From DASQDT01 sp036380435 (GTDB lineage: Bacteria; Acidobacteriota; Blastocatellia; Pyrinomonadales; Pyrinomonadaceae), in NCBI GenBank assembly GCA_036380435.1, contig DASVES010000194.1, forward strand, positions 1-14,149: a DNA stretch of 14,149 nt, in the 5' to 3' direction. The notes beneath the pieces are model-generated. The model worked only from the letters and a program-made list of their open reading frames with translations, was not told the DNA's origin and did not search any database. Shown one piece after another: positions 7,224 to 14,149 of the stretch (the first letter of the stretch is position 1; every line of letters starts with the position of its first letter). The translations under genes were made by a program, and so were the position numbers.

Positions 7224-8087
7224 ATGTCGTCGCTACTTCTCTCCGTAGTCATCCCCGCCTACAACGAGGCGCCGAGACTGGGCCGGACGCTCGATCAGGT
7301 GCTGGCGTATCTGAACGAGCAGCAGTACGAGAGCGAGCTGATCGTGGTGGACGATGGCTCGCGCGATGAGACCGTGGCCGTGGCCGAGGGCCGCTTCGAG
7401 GGCGCGGCGCGGGGCCGCGTCGCCACGCGTGTCATCCGCGTCGAGCCAAACCGTGGGAAGGGCAACGCCGTGCGGACGGGGCTTTTGGCGGCGCGCGGCC
7501 GCGTCGCCCTCTTCTCCGACGCCGACCTCTCCACGCCCATCACCGAAGCGCCGAAGCTGACGGGGCCGATCCGCTCGGGGCAGTACGATATCGTCTTCGG
7601 CTCGCGCGCGCTCGACCGCAGCCTCATCGGCGTCCACCAGCCTTGGCAGCGCGAGCAGAGCGGGCGCGTCTTCAATCTCTTGATGCGGCTGGTGACGGGG
7701 CTGCCCTTCTGGGACACGCAGTGCGGCTTCAAGGCGTTCCGCATGGACGTGTGCCGCGCGGTCGTCGAGGGCGCCGTGATCGACCGCTTCGGGTTCGACG
7801 TGGAGCTGCTCTACATCGCGCACCGCTCGGGGGTGCGACTGCTTGAGCGCGCCGTGCGCTGGGACGACGCGGCCGGCAGCAAGGTCAGCTTCCGTTCGGG
7901 CCTGCAAGGCTTCGACGAACTGCGCCAGCTGCGCCGCAACAGCCGCCGCGGAGTCTACGACGAAGCCATGGCGCGCGCCCGCGAGCGGGCAGAGCGCGTC
8001 CGCGACGCCGGCCCGCTCCTCCTGCCCGGCGAAGCCCCTCCCGAAACAGACGCCTCCCCTGAACTCGCCGCCGCGCGCAGAATCTAA
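7224..8087 (+). CDS. Family-2 glycosyltransferase, dolichyl/polyprenyl-phosphate glucosyltransferase type
   Basis: A GT-A fold enzyme of 287 residues that probably transfers a sugar from UDP-glucose or a similar donor to a polyprenyl phosphate at the inner face of the membrane. Visible motifs are SVVIPAYNEAPRLG (7-20), VVDDGSRDET (41-50), NRGKGNAVRTG (76-86), the metal-binding DAD in FSDADLSTP (97-105), VFGSRALDRS (124-133) and DTQCGFKAFR (164-173), the last typical of the eukaryotic Alg5/bacterial DPG-synthase group. No transmembrane helix is present and the last 30 residues are low complexity. I chose the ATG at 7224 because GAGG lies 6 nt upstream and the protein starts directly with the first beta strand. 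An in-frame ATG at 7134 exists but lies inside hairpin element C and adds only repeat-encoded residues. Donor and product are not determinable here. Confidence 0.88.
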   Translation: MSSLLLSVVIPAYNEAPRLGRTLDQVLAYLNEQQYESELIVVDDGSRDETVAVAEGRFEGAARGRVATRVIRVEPNRGKGNAVRTGLLAARGRVALFSDADLSTPITEAPKLTGPIRSGQYDIVFGSRALDRSLIGVHQPWQREQSGRVFNLLMRLVTGLPFWDTQCGFKAFRMDVCRAVVEGAVIDRFGFDVELLYIAHRSGVRLLERAVRWDDAAGSKVSFRSGLQGFDELRQLRRNSRRGVYDEAMARARERAERVRDAGPLLLPGEAPPETDASPELAAARRI

Positions 8088-8196
8088 ACGCCAGCCCGTC
8101 GCGCCAGCCCGCCGCGTCACACGCCGCGCCCGCGCCTTCCTCTGCACGCACGCAGTCCGCAAGGATTGGCCCGCGCGGCGGCGGCCTAAATGGCAC

Positions 8197-8224
8197 TTGC
8201 GCGTCCGCCGTCAAGGGTTACGAT
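8197..8224 (+). promoter_or_regulatory. Weak sigma70-type promoter candidate for pdxJ
   Basis: TTGCGC (8197-8202), a 16-nt spacer, then TACGAT (8219-8224) lie in the 182-bp gap upstream of pdxJ. The hexamers are imperfect. The gap holds no gene, hairpin or heptad repeat that I can see. pdxJ could also be transcribed from the glycosyltransferase promoter, since no terminator separates the two genes. Confidence 0.3.
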
Positions 8225-8269
8225 TCCAATCGTCTTTGTCTCCGAAGTTTTCATCCGTGAGGTGTGTCA

Positions 8270-9028
8270 ATGGTCGCACGTCTGAACGTCAACATCGATC
8301 ACGTCGCCACCGTGCGGCAGGCGCGAAGGGCGCCGGAGCCGAGCCTGATCGCGGCGGCCGCGCTGTGCGAGAGCGCGGGGGCCGACGGCATCACCGTCCA
8401 CCTGCGGGGCGACCGCCGGCACATTCAGGACGAAGACCTCCGCACGCTGCGGCGCACGCTCACGACCTACCTCAACGCCGAGATGGCCGCCACCGACGAG
8501 ATGTTGAAGATCGCGCTCGACGTGCGGCCCGACTGCGTGACGCTCGTCGCCGAACGCGCTGACGAGTTGACGACCGAGGGCGGCATGGACGTGCGCGCTG
8601 GCGTGGAGACGGTGCGCGCGGCCGTCGGAGTCTTGCGCGAGGGCGGCATCCTGACGAGCCTTTTTATCGACCCCGAGGCCGCGCAGATCGAGGCCGCGCG
8701 CGCGTCCGGCGCCGAGCAGGTGGAACTCTGCACGGCCGCCTACGCGGCGGCGACTCTGGGCGGTCTCGCCGTCCACACGGGGGGGCGTGCCGCGGAGGAG
8801 CTGCAACGACTGCGCGAGGCCGCCCGCCTCGCGGCGCAGCACGGCCTACAGGTCGCCGCCGGCCATGGCCTCACCTATCGCAACGTCGGCGCCGTCGCCG
8901 CCATCCGCGAGATCGTCGAGTTCAACATCGGCCACAACGTCGTCGCGCGCGCCGTCCTCGTCGGCATGGACGGGGCCGTGCGAGAGATGCGCGAACGCAT
9001 CAGGGAAGGGGCCATGGGAACACAATGA
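8270..9028 (+). CDS. pdxJ: Pyridoxine 5'-phosphate synthase
   Basis: PdxJ condenses 1-deoxy-D-xylulose 5-phosphate with 3-amino-2-oxopropyl phosphate to make pyridoxine 5'-phosphate, the last ring-closing step of DXP-dependent vitamin B6 synthesis in the cytoplasm. The 252-residue TIM barrel has the expected active-site regions: LNVNIDHVATVRQAR (5-19), ITVHLRGDRRH with His44, LNAEMA with Glu71, TTEGG (101-105), SLFIDP (130-135), AGHGLTY with His199, and FNIGHNVV (218-225). Two normally conserved patches differ: LVPEK reads LVAER, and the usual E-x-HTG reads ELCTA (152-156). The start is ATG 8270 with GTGAGG 7 nt upstream; a GTG at 8264 lies too close to that ribosome site. It is slightly long at the C-terminus (REGAMGTQ) compared with about 240-245 residues. 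Confidence 0.95.
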   Translation: MVARLNVNIDHVATVRQARRAPEPSLIAAAALCESAGADGITVHLRGDRRHIQDEDLRTLRRTLTTYLNAEMAATDEMLKIALDVRPDCVTLVAERADELTTEGGMDVRAGVETVRAAVGVLREGGILTSLFIDPEAAQIEAARASGAEQVELCTAAYAAATLGGLAVHTGGRAAEELQRLREAARLAAQHGLQVAAGHGLTYRNVGAVAAIREIVEFNIGHNVVARAVLVGMDGAVREMRERIREGAMGTQ

Positions 9029-9030
9029 AC

Positions 9031-9172
9031 ATGGACAGGATTGACAGGACGAACAGGATGAGAAGATTTCAAATCACACGACACACATCGCACATCTGAA
9101 ATTTCGACTCCGACATTTGTCATCTGCCATCTGCTTTTTCTTCATCCTGTTCGTCCTGTCAATCCTGTCCAT
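9031..9172. repeat. Hairpin element D: 9-nt-period tract, perfect 31-bp inverted repeat with 80-nt loop
   Basis: Arm 1 (9031-9061) and arm 2 (9142-9172) are perfect reverse complements over 31 bases. Each arm repeats a 9-mer of the type GACAGGATT / GACAGGACG / AACAGGATG. The 80-nt loop is not random: it contains the small palindromes GATTTCAAATC (9065-9075) and GAAATTTC (9098-9105), and an unpaired heptad run TTTGTCA TCTGCCA TCTGCTT (9116-9136). The element starts 2 bp after the pdxJ stop and ends before the promoter of the POTRA gene. No T-run follows, so it is not a classical terminator. Confidence 0.85.
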
Positions 9173-9194
9173 TCCTCCCGAAGCCGGCGCGCGT

Positions 9195-9223
9195 TTGACA
9201 TCGCCGCGCCGGTTCTTTACAAG
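9195..9223 (+). promoter_or_regulatory. Sigma70-type promoter of the POTRA-protein gene
   Basis: A perfect -35 hexamer TTGACA (9195-9200), a 17-nt spacer and a -10 of TACAAG (9218-9223, 4 of 6 matches) precede the gene. Transcription would start near 9230, leaving a leader of about 64 nt. The promoter lies outside hairpin element D, so the downstream gene need not be transcribed through that hairpin. Confidence 0.6.
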
Positions 9224-9293
9224 TTGTCCGAAGTCTTCCCCACGACGTTCAACCAAGCCGAAAAGTATTTCGAGACCGAACAGGAGCGCCCAC

Positions 9294-10667
9294 GTGACCT
9301 CTCGCGTCGCCGGAGCAGCCGGCCCACGTTTTCTCTTCGCCACAGCCTTCGCCTGCCTCGCGCTCTGCCTCGCCGCGCCTGACGCCTTCGCGCAACAGCC
9401 GTCTGCGTCACCCACGCCCGCCGCCACGCCCGATGTGCCGGCCCTCGCGAAAATCGAGTTCATCGGTCTGTCGCGTGTGAAACAGGAGGAGGCGACGGAG
9501 GCGACGGGGTTGCAGGCGGGCCAGCCCATAGACGTTGACCTCGTGGACGCGGCGGCCGCGCGCCTGCTCGACTCGGGACTCTTCCAAAAACTCAGCTACA
9601 GCTACCGCGCCGCGAAGGGGCAGGCCACGGTCGTCTTCACGGTCGAGGAGATGGGCGCGCGCGCGCCCGTCGTCTTCGACAACTTCGTCTGGTTCAGCGA
9701 CCGGGAGATGGACGAGTACCTGCGTAAGAGCATCTCGGGCTACGACGGCACGGCCGCCGACGCGGGCACGATGACCGAGAAGATCGCCAAGGCGCTCGGC
9801 GAGATGCTGCTGCTCAAGGGCATCAAGGGGCGGGTCGAGTATCGCCCTTCGGCCGACCCTTCGGGGCGCAACCCCACGCACCTCTTCGCCGTCCGCGACG
9901 CGACGGGGCTGCGTGTCTGCTCAATCAGCTTCCCCGGCGCGGCGGCCGTCAGGGAGCAGGTGCTCGTGCAGAACTCGGGCAGGCTCACGTCGGAGGAATT
10001 CTCGCAACAGTCCGCACTCGCCTTCGCCGAGACGAATCTGCTGCCGCTCTACCGCGAGCGCGGCAACCTGCGCGCCGCCTTCCGCGCTCCGCAGGCGCGG
10101 CCCGCGACCGAAGACGACTGCCTCGGAGTCGCCGTGAGTTTTCCGGTCGATGAGGGCATCGCCTACGTCTGGGAGAAGGCGGAGTGGTGGGGCCTCGAAT
10201 CGCTGCCGGCCGCGGCGCTCGACGCCGCGCTCGGCATGAGGCCGCGCGAACTCGTCAACCTCTCGAAGATCGAGAAGGGGCTGGAGGCGGCGCGCAAGCT
10301 CTATGCGCGCAAGGGCCATTTGGCGCCGAAACTCCAGCCCACTTTCGTCTTCGACGACGCGGCGCGCAGCGTCACCTACCGCGTCGTCGTCGTGGAGGGG
10401 CCGCAGTATCGCATGGGCGAACTCTTCATCACGGGCCTCTCCGAGAAGGACACCAACAACGTCCGCACCCGCTGGAGCCTGCCCCCGCGCGAGCCTTACG
10501 ACGCCGAGTACCTTGACGAGTTTCTGAAGAAGGCCGTCGCGGAGTTCCTGCGCGACCCCTCGACCGACGCGCGCGCCCTCGGCAAGCTCAAGGTCGATAC
10601 CAACGTCAGGCCCGACAAGGAGAAGTTGATCGTTGACGTAAGCATCGACTTCAAACAGCAGAAGTAA
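9294..10667 (+). CDS. Secreted multi-POTRA protein lacking a beta-barrel (BamA N-terminal-like)
   Basis: POTRA modules in BamA and TamA bind unfolded outer-membrane proteins or partner lipoproteins in the periplasm. The 457-residue protein begins with a signal peptide (PRFLFATAFACLALCLAAPDAFAQQ), a Pro/Ala/Thr linker to about 50, and then about five POTRA-like units. Unit 1 is the clearest (50-118: ALAKIEFIGLSRVKQEE through TVVFTVEE). Others span roughly 120-205, 206-288, 290-368 and 370-452, the last with YRMGELFITGLSEKDTNNV. It ends 5 residues after the last unit, with no room for the roughly 390-residue barrel of BamA. I chose GTG 9294 because CAGGAG lies 7 nt upstream and the signal peptide follows. 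The open frame upstream to 9117 passes through element D and the promoter. It is a stand-alone gene between its own promoter and terminator. The POTRA call is firm for unit 1 and less so for the middle units. Confidence 0.8.
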   Translation: MTSRVAGAAGPRFLFATAFACLALCLAAPDAFAQQPSASPTPAATPDVPALAKIEFIGLSRVKQEEATEATGLQAGQPIDVDLVDAAAARLLDSGLFQKLSYSYRAAKGQATVVFTVEEMGARAPVVFDNFVWFSDREMDEYLRKSISGYDGTAADAGTMTEKIAKALGEMLLLKGIKGRVEYRPSADPSGRNPTHLFAVRDATGLRVCSISFPGAAAVREQVLVQNSGRLTSEEFSQQSALAFAETNLLPLYRERGNLRAAFRAPQARPATEDDCLGVAVSFPVDEGIAYVWEKAEWWGLESLPAAALDAALGMRPRELVNLSKIEKGLEAARKLYARKGHLAPKLQPTFVFDDAARSVTYRVVVVEGPQYRMGELFITGLSEKDTNNVRTRWSLPPREPYDAEYLDEFLKKAVAEFLRDPSTDARALGKLKVDTNVRPDKEKLIVDVSIDFKQQK

Positions 10668-10703
10668 TCTCCACGCGTTTTCAGCAACCCTTCCACAAAA
10701 ACA

Positions 10704-10766
10704 CGTCGGGCGGGCAAGCGAGGAAGACTCCCGATCCGTCCCCGCCAACCCGCCCGGCGCTTTTTT
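10704..10766 (+). terminator. Intrinsic terminator of the POTRA-protein gene
   Basis: An 11-bp GC-rich stem (10704-10714 with 10749-10759, one G-U pair) encloses a partly structured 34-nt loop and is followed after one base by six T (10761-10766). It lies 37 bp after the stop codon of the plus-strand gene. It is a conventional terminator, unlike the heptad hairpin just downstream. Confidence 0.8.
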
Positions 10767-10803
10767 CGGCCTCACGTCACGCGAAAGGACCGAAAAGTTG
10801 AAA

Positions 10804-10924
10804 GCGGTTAGCTCATAGCTGTTAGCTCACGGCATACGCCGAAGGACGCGCCGCTGCTTAATACTCAAACACTCCGCTTCTTCGCTTCTTCATAGCTAAC
10901 AGCTAACAGCTAATAGCTAACCGC
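10804..10924. repeat. Hairpin element E: GTTAGCT heptad inverted repeat
   Basis: Arm 1 (10804-10827: GCG, then GTTAGCT, CATAGCT, GTTAGCT) pairs with arm 2 (10901-10924) with two mismatches in 24 bases. Arm 2 carries one extra AGCTAAC unit (10894-10900), giving four heptamers followed by CGC. The loop of about 73 nt has repeats of CGCTTCTTCGCTTCTT type near its right side. TTCTTTT (10925-10931) follows arm 2 and leads into the ruvB stop codon. The element sits between the convergent POTRA gene and ruvB, just after a conventional terminator. Each arm carries TAG/TAA in all three frames because 7 is not a multiple of 3. Confidence 0.85.
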
Positions 10925-10929
10925 TTCTT

Positions 10930-11985
10930 TTAACTCGCCATCGCCCCGCGCTCGGACTTCGGCACGGGGAAGCCGAGGTGCTTGTAGGCGGCGCGCGTGA
11001 CCATGCGGCCGCGGGGCGTGCGGTTGAGGAAGCCGATCTGAATCAGGTACGGCTCGATGATCTCCTCGATGCTTTCGCGCTCCTCGCTGATGGAGGCCGA
11101 GATGGTGCCGACGCCGACGGGGCCGCCGTCGAACTTCTCGATGATCGTCGTCAGAACCTTGCGGTCGATCTCGTCGAGGCCGAAGCGGTCAACCTCCATC
11201 TCGTCGAGCGCGCGACGGGCGAGCGCCTGCGTGATGCGCCCGTCGGCCAGCACCTCGGCGTAGTCGCGCACCCGCCTGAGCAGACGGTTGGCGATACGCG
11301 GGGTGCCCCGCGCCCGACGCGCGATCTCGCCCGCGCCCGACGCCTCGATCTCCACGTTCAAAATCTCCGCCGAGCGGTGGACGATGATCTCCAAATCCTT
11401 CCGCGAATAAAAATCGAGGTGGAAGACGATGCCGAAGCGTCCGCGCAAGGGCGCGGTGATGAGTCCGGCGCGGGTCGTCGCGCCGACTAAGGTGAACTTC
11501 GGCAGGTCTAACTTGATGGAGCGGGCGGCCGCGCCCTGTCCGATCATCAGGTCGAGCTGATAGTCCTCCATCGCCGGGTAGAGCACTTCCTCGATCTGCG
11601 GCTTGAGGCGATGAATCTCGTCGATGAAGAGGACTTCGCCCTCTTGAAGATTAGTGAGCACCGCCGCCAAATCGCCGCCGCGCTCGACCGCCGGCGCGCT
11701 CACGCACTTGAGCGGCGCGTCCATCTCGTGCGCGATGATTTGCGACAGGGTGGTCTTGCCCAGACCCGGCGGGCCGAAGAAGAGGGCGTGGTCGAGACAT
11801 TCGCGGCGGGCCTTAGCGGCGCGCAGAAAAATCTTGAGATTGGTCGTGATCTTCGGCTGGCCGATGTACTCGTCGAGACTCCGGGGCCGTAGCGATAGCT
11901 CGACGGCCTGATCTTCGGGCGTCGCCGCACCCGCAATCTCGCGCGGCGCGTCCGCCATCGGCGCTTCAGAAATGGCTTGTGACAT
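10930..11985 (-). CDS. ruvB: Holliday junction branch migration helicase RuvB
   Basis: RuvB is the hexameric AAA+ motor that, with RuvA, drives branch migration of Holliday junctions in recombination and repair. The 351-residue protein has Walker A GPPGLGKT (71-78), Walker B LFIDEIH (119-125), GATTRAGLITAPLRGRFG (168-185) with sensor and arginine-finger residues, and the C-terminal winged helix with EPYLIQIGFLNRTPRGR (311-327). I chose ATG 11985 because GAGGGGG lies about 9 nt upstream. Upstream in-frame codons to 12048 would overlap the promoter and lack family similarity. The N-terminus is about 15-20 residues longer than in many RuvBs. It is not adjacent to ruvA or ruvC here. A promoter of its own lies at 12039-12067, so it need not depend on atpD-atpC transcription. 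Confidence 0.97.
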   Translation of the reverse strand: MSQAISEAPMADAPREIAGAATPEDQAVELSLRPRSLDEYIGQPKITTNLKIFLRAAKARRECLDHALFFGPPGLGKTTLSQIIAHEMDAPLKCVSAPAVERGGDLAAVLTNLQEGEVLFIDEIHRLKPQIEEVLYPAMEDYQLDLMIGQGAAARSIKLDLPKFTLVGATTRAGLITAPLRGRFGIVFHLDFYSRKDLEIIVHRSAEILNVEIEASGAGEIARRARGTPRIANRLLRRVRDYAEVLADGRITQALARRALDEMEVDRFGLDEIDRKVLTTIIEKFDGGPVGVGTISASISEERESIEEIIEPYLIQIGFLNRTPRGRMVTRAAYKHLGFPVPKSERGAMAS

Positions 11986-12038
11986 GAAAGAAAACCCCCT
12001 CGTAAACGCGAGCCTGACGACTCTCCGATTGAGCGGCC

Positions 12039-12067
12039 ATTCTACCATGCGCGGGCCGGCGTTTCAA
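12039..12067 (-). promoter_or_regulatory. Sigma70-type promoter of ruvB
   Basis: The minus strand reads TTGAAA (12067-12062), a 17-nt spacer, then TAGAAT (12044-12039). Both hexamers match 5 of 6 consensus positions at the ideal spacing. The transcription start would be near 12031, about 46 nt before the ruvB start. It lies in the 141-bp gap after atpC, where I see no convincing terminator for atpC. Confidence 0.65.
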
Positions 12068-12126
12068 GTGTGAAACACGAAGAAGAGAGGGATTTTTATC
12101 GGAGTGAGCAAGCGAGCGCGGTGTGT

Positions 12127-12534
12127 TTACCGCGGGTTGTCGGCGGCGAGTTGGAGGCGGGCGGTGGCGCGTTCGAGGTCGGTGCGAAGGGCGGCCATCT
12201 CCTCGGGCGTGCCGGCGAAGGCGCCGAGACGGCGCTCGGCCTCCTCGCGCTCGCGGCGGGCGTTCTGCGTATCGACTTCTTCGGGGAACTCGGCCATGTC
12301 GGCGAGCACGGAGACGCGGTCGGCGTTGACCTCGACGAAGCCGCCGGAGACGAGCAGGCGGCGCGTCGTCCCCGATTGCGCGTAGGAGAGCACGCCGGTC
12401 TGGAGCTGCGAGATGAGCGGCGTGTGGCCGGGCAGGATGCCCAGCTCACCGCCCACGCCGGGCAGGTTTACGGAATCGACCGACTCGGAGACGAGCAGCC
12501 GCTCGGGCGTGATGACATCGAGTTGGAGGGGCAT
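12127..12534 (-). CDS. atpC: F-type ATP synthase epsilon subunit
   Basis: The epsilon subunit sits in the central stalk with gamma, couples the c-ring to catalysis and can inhibit ATP hydrolysis through its C-terminal helices. The 135-residue protein has the N-terminal beta-sandwich (MPLQLDVITPERLLV, GELGILPGHTPLIS, VSGGFVEVNADRVSVLAD) and a C-terminal helical hairpin rich in Glu, Arg and Ala (about 85-130). I chose ATG 12534 because it gives the canonical N-terminus. The open frame continues upstream to 12609 but only through hairpin element F. The bases before the ATG are repeat units and contain no Shine-Dalgarno, so it may be translated by coupling, by re-initiation or with weak initiation. 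It follows atpD with a 97-bp gap filled by element F. Confidence 0.95.
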   Translation of the reverse strand: MPLQLDVITPERLLVSESVDSVNLPGVGGELGILPGHTPLISQLQTGVLSYAQSGTTRRLLVSGGFVEVNADRVSVLADMAEFPEEVDTQNARREREEAERRLGAFAGTPEEMAALRTDLERATARLQLAADNPR

Positions 12535-12539
12535 AGTCA

Positions 12540-12624
12540 GTGATAAGTGATAAGTGATGAGTGATAAGTGATAAGAAAGAGGGAAGCGGATTTTCTTATC
12601 ACTTATCACTCATCACTTATCACT
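12540..12624. repeat. Hairpin element F: GTGATRA heptad hairpin inside the atpD-atpC operon
   Basis: Five heptamers (12540-12574: GTGATAA x2, GTGATGA, GTGATAA x2) face four complementary ones (12596-12623). Heptamers 2-5 plus GAAA and one flanking base make a perfect stem of about 33 bp (12546-12578 with 12592-12624) around a 13-nt loop. In the atp transcript it lies just 7 nt after the atpD stop, and the repeat units end 5 nt before the atpC start codon. No T-run follows it in the minus direction, so it should not terminate atp transcription by the intrinsic route. It shares 17 bases (12568-12584) with the arm and loop boundary of element C. Confidence 0.88.
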
Positions 12625-12631
12625 ACTTTTC

Positions 12632-14149
<1,518 letters not shown>

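Noticed and set aside
9117..9293. An N-terminal extension of the POTRA protein starting at 9117
   Set aside because: This stretch is the right part of element D plus a TTGACA promoter. The GTG at 9294 has a good ribosome site and leads straight into a signal peptide.
12059..12126. A terminator for atpC
   Set aside because: Only a small GTTTCA/TGAAAC hairpin that overlaps the ruvB -35 and a loose 6-bp pairing across about 45 nt are visible, with no T-run on the minus strand.
1083..12624. Heptad tracts as CRISPR arrays
   Set aside because: Units are 7-9 nt with no spacers, no cas genes are present, and the tracts pair with each other as hairpin arms.
1083..12624. Heptad hairpins as REPINs or as ends of an insertion sequence
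   Set aside because: No common head sequence, no transposase or RAYT gene in the window, and arms differ in sequence from locus to locus.

Overview
This is a GC-rich window (about two thirds G+C by eye) of ordinary chromosomal housekeeping and secreted-enzyme genes from a Gram-negative-type bacterium. A BamA-like POTRA protein and several exported proteins imply an outer membrane and periplasm. The gene style, an AtpD of the long type and the strange intergenic hairpins suggest Acidobacteriota, perhaps class Blastocatellia. That placement is an inference, because no rRNA gene or other phylogenetic marker was compared. There are no rRNA or tRNA genes, no insertion sequence, no phage genes and no CRISPR array. 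No gene-free stretch exceeds 300 bases.

Layout. Positions 1-1083 (+) hold an RlmI-type 23S rRNA cytosine methyltransferase that enters from the left edge. Positions 6958 down to 1169 (-) hold a tightly packed five-gene run in the order S41 C-terminal processing protease, small exported Cys-containing protein of unknown function, DinB-fold protein, exported M20 metallopeptidase, exported S33/TAP-like alpha/beta hydrolase. Gaps are 21, 59, -4 (ATGA overlap) and 53 bases. It looks like one transcription unit for breaking down proteins and peptides in the envelope, with an extended -10 promoter candidate upstream. Divergent to it lies a family-2 glycosyltransferase of the polyprenyl-phosphate glucosyltransferase type (7224-8087, +), followed by pdxJ (8270-9028, +) and a secreted protein made of about five POTRA-like units with no beta-barrel (9294-10667, +). 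The POTRA gene has a good sigma70 promoter and a strong intrinsic terminator. On the minus strand, ruvB (10930-11985) has its own sigma70-type promoter, and atpC (12127-12534) follows atpD (12632 to the right edge, N-terminus cut off).

The most unusual content is between the genes. Six intergenic tracts are built from short tandem units, mostly 7 nt long. Five of them fold into long near-perfect hairpins, and one is an unpaired half-copy. The unit differs between loci: AGGGGTA-like at 1083, GTGATRA at 6971, 7120 and 12540, a 9-nt GACAGGATT-like unit at 9031, and GTTAGCT at 10807. The architecture is the same each time. The hairpins sit in convergent, divergent and co-directional gaps, including between atpD and atpC, where a perfect stem of about 33 bp lies just upstream of the atpC start and no Shine-Dalgarno is visible. 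The copies at 7120 and 12540 also share a loop-side core, as expected of a dispersed repeat family. These elements also explain why automated gene calls for the glycosyltransferase and atpC would start too far upstream.
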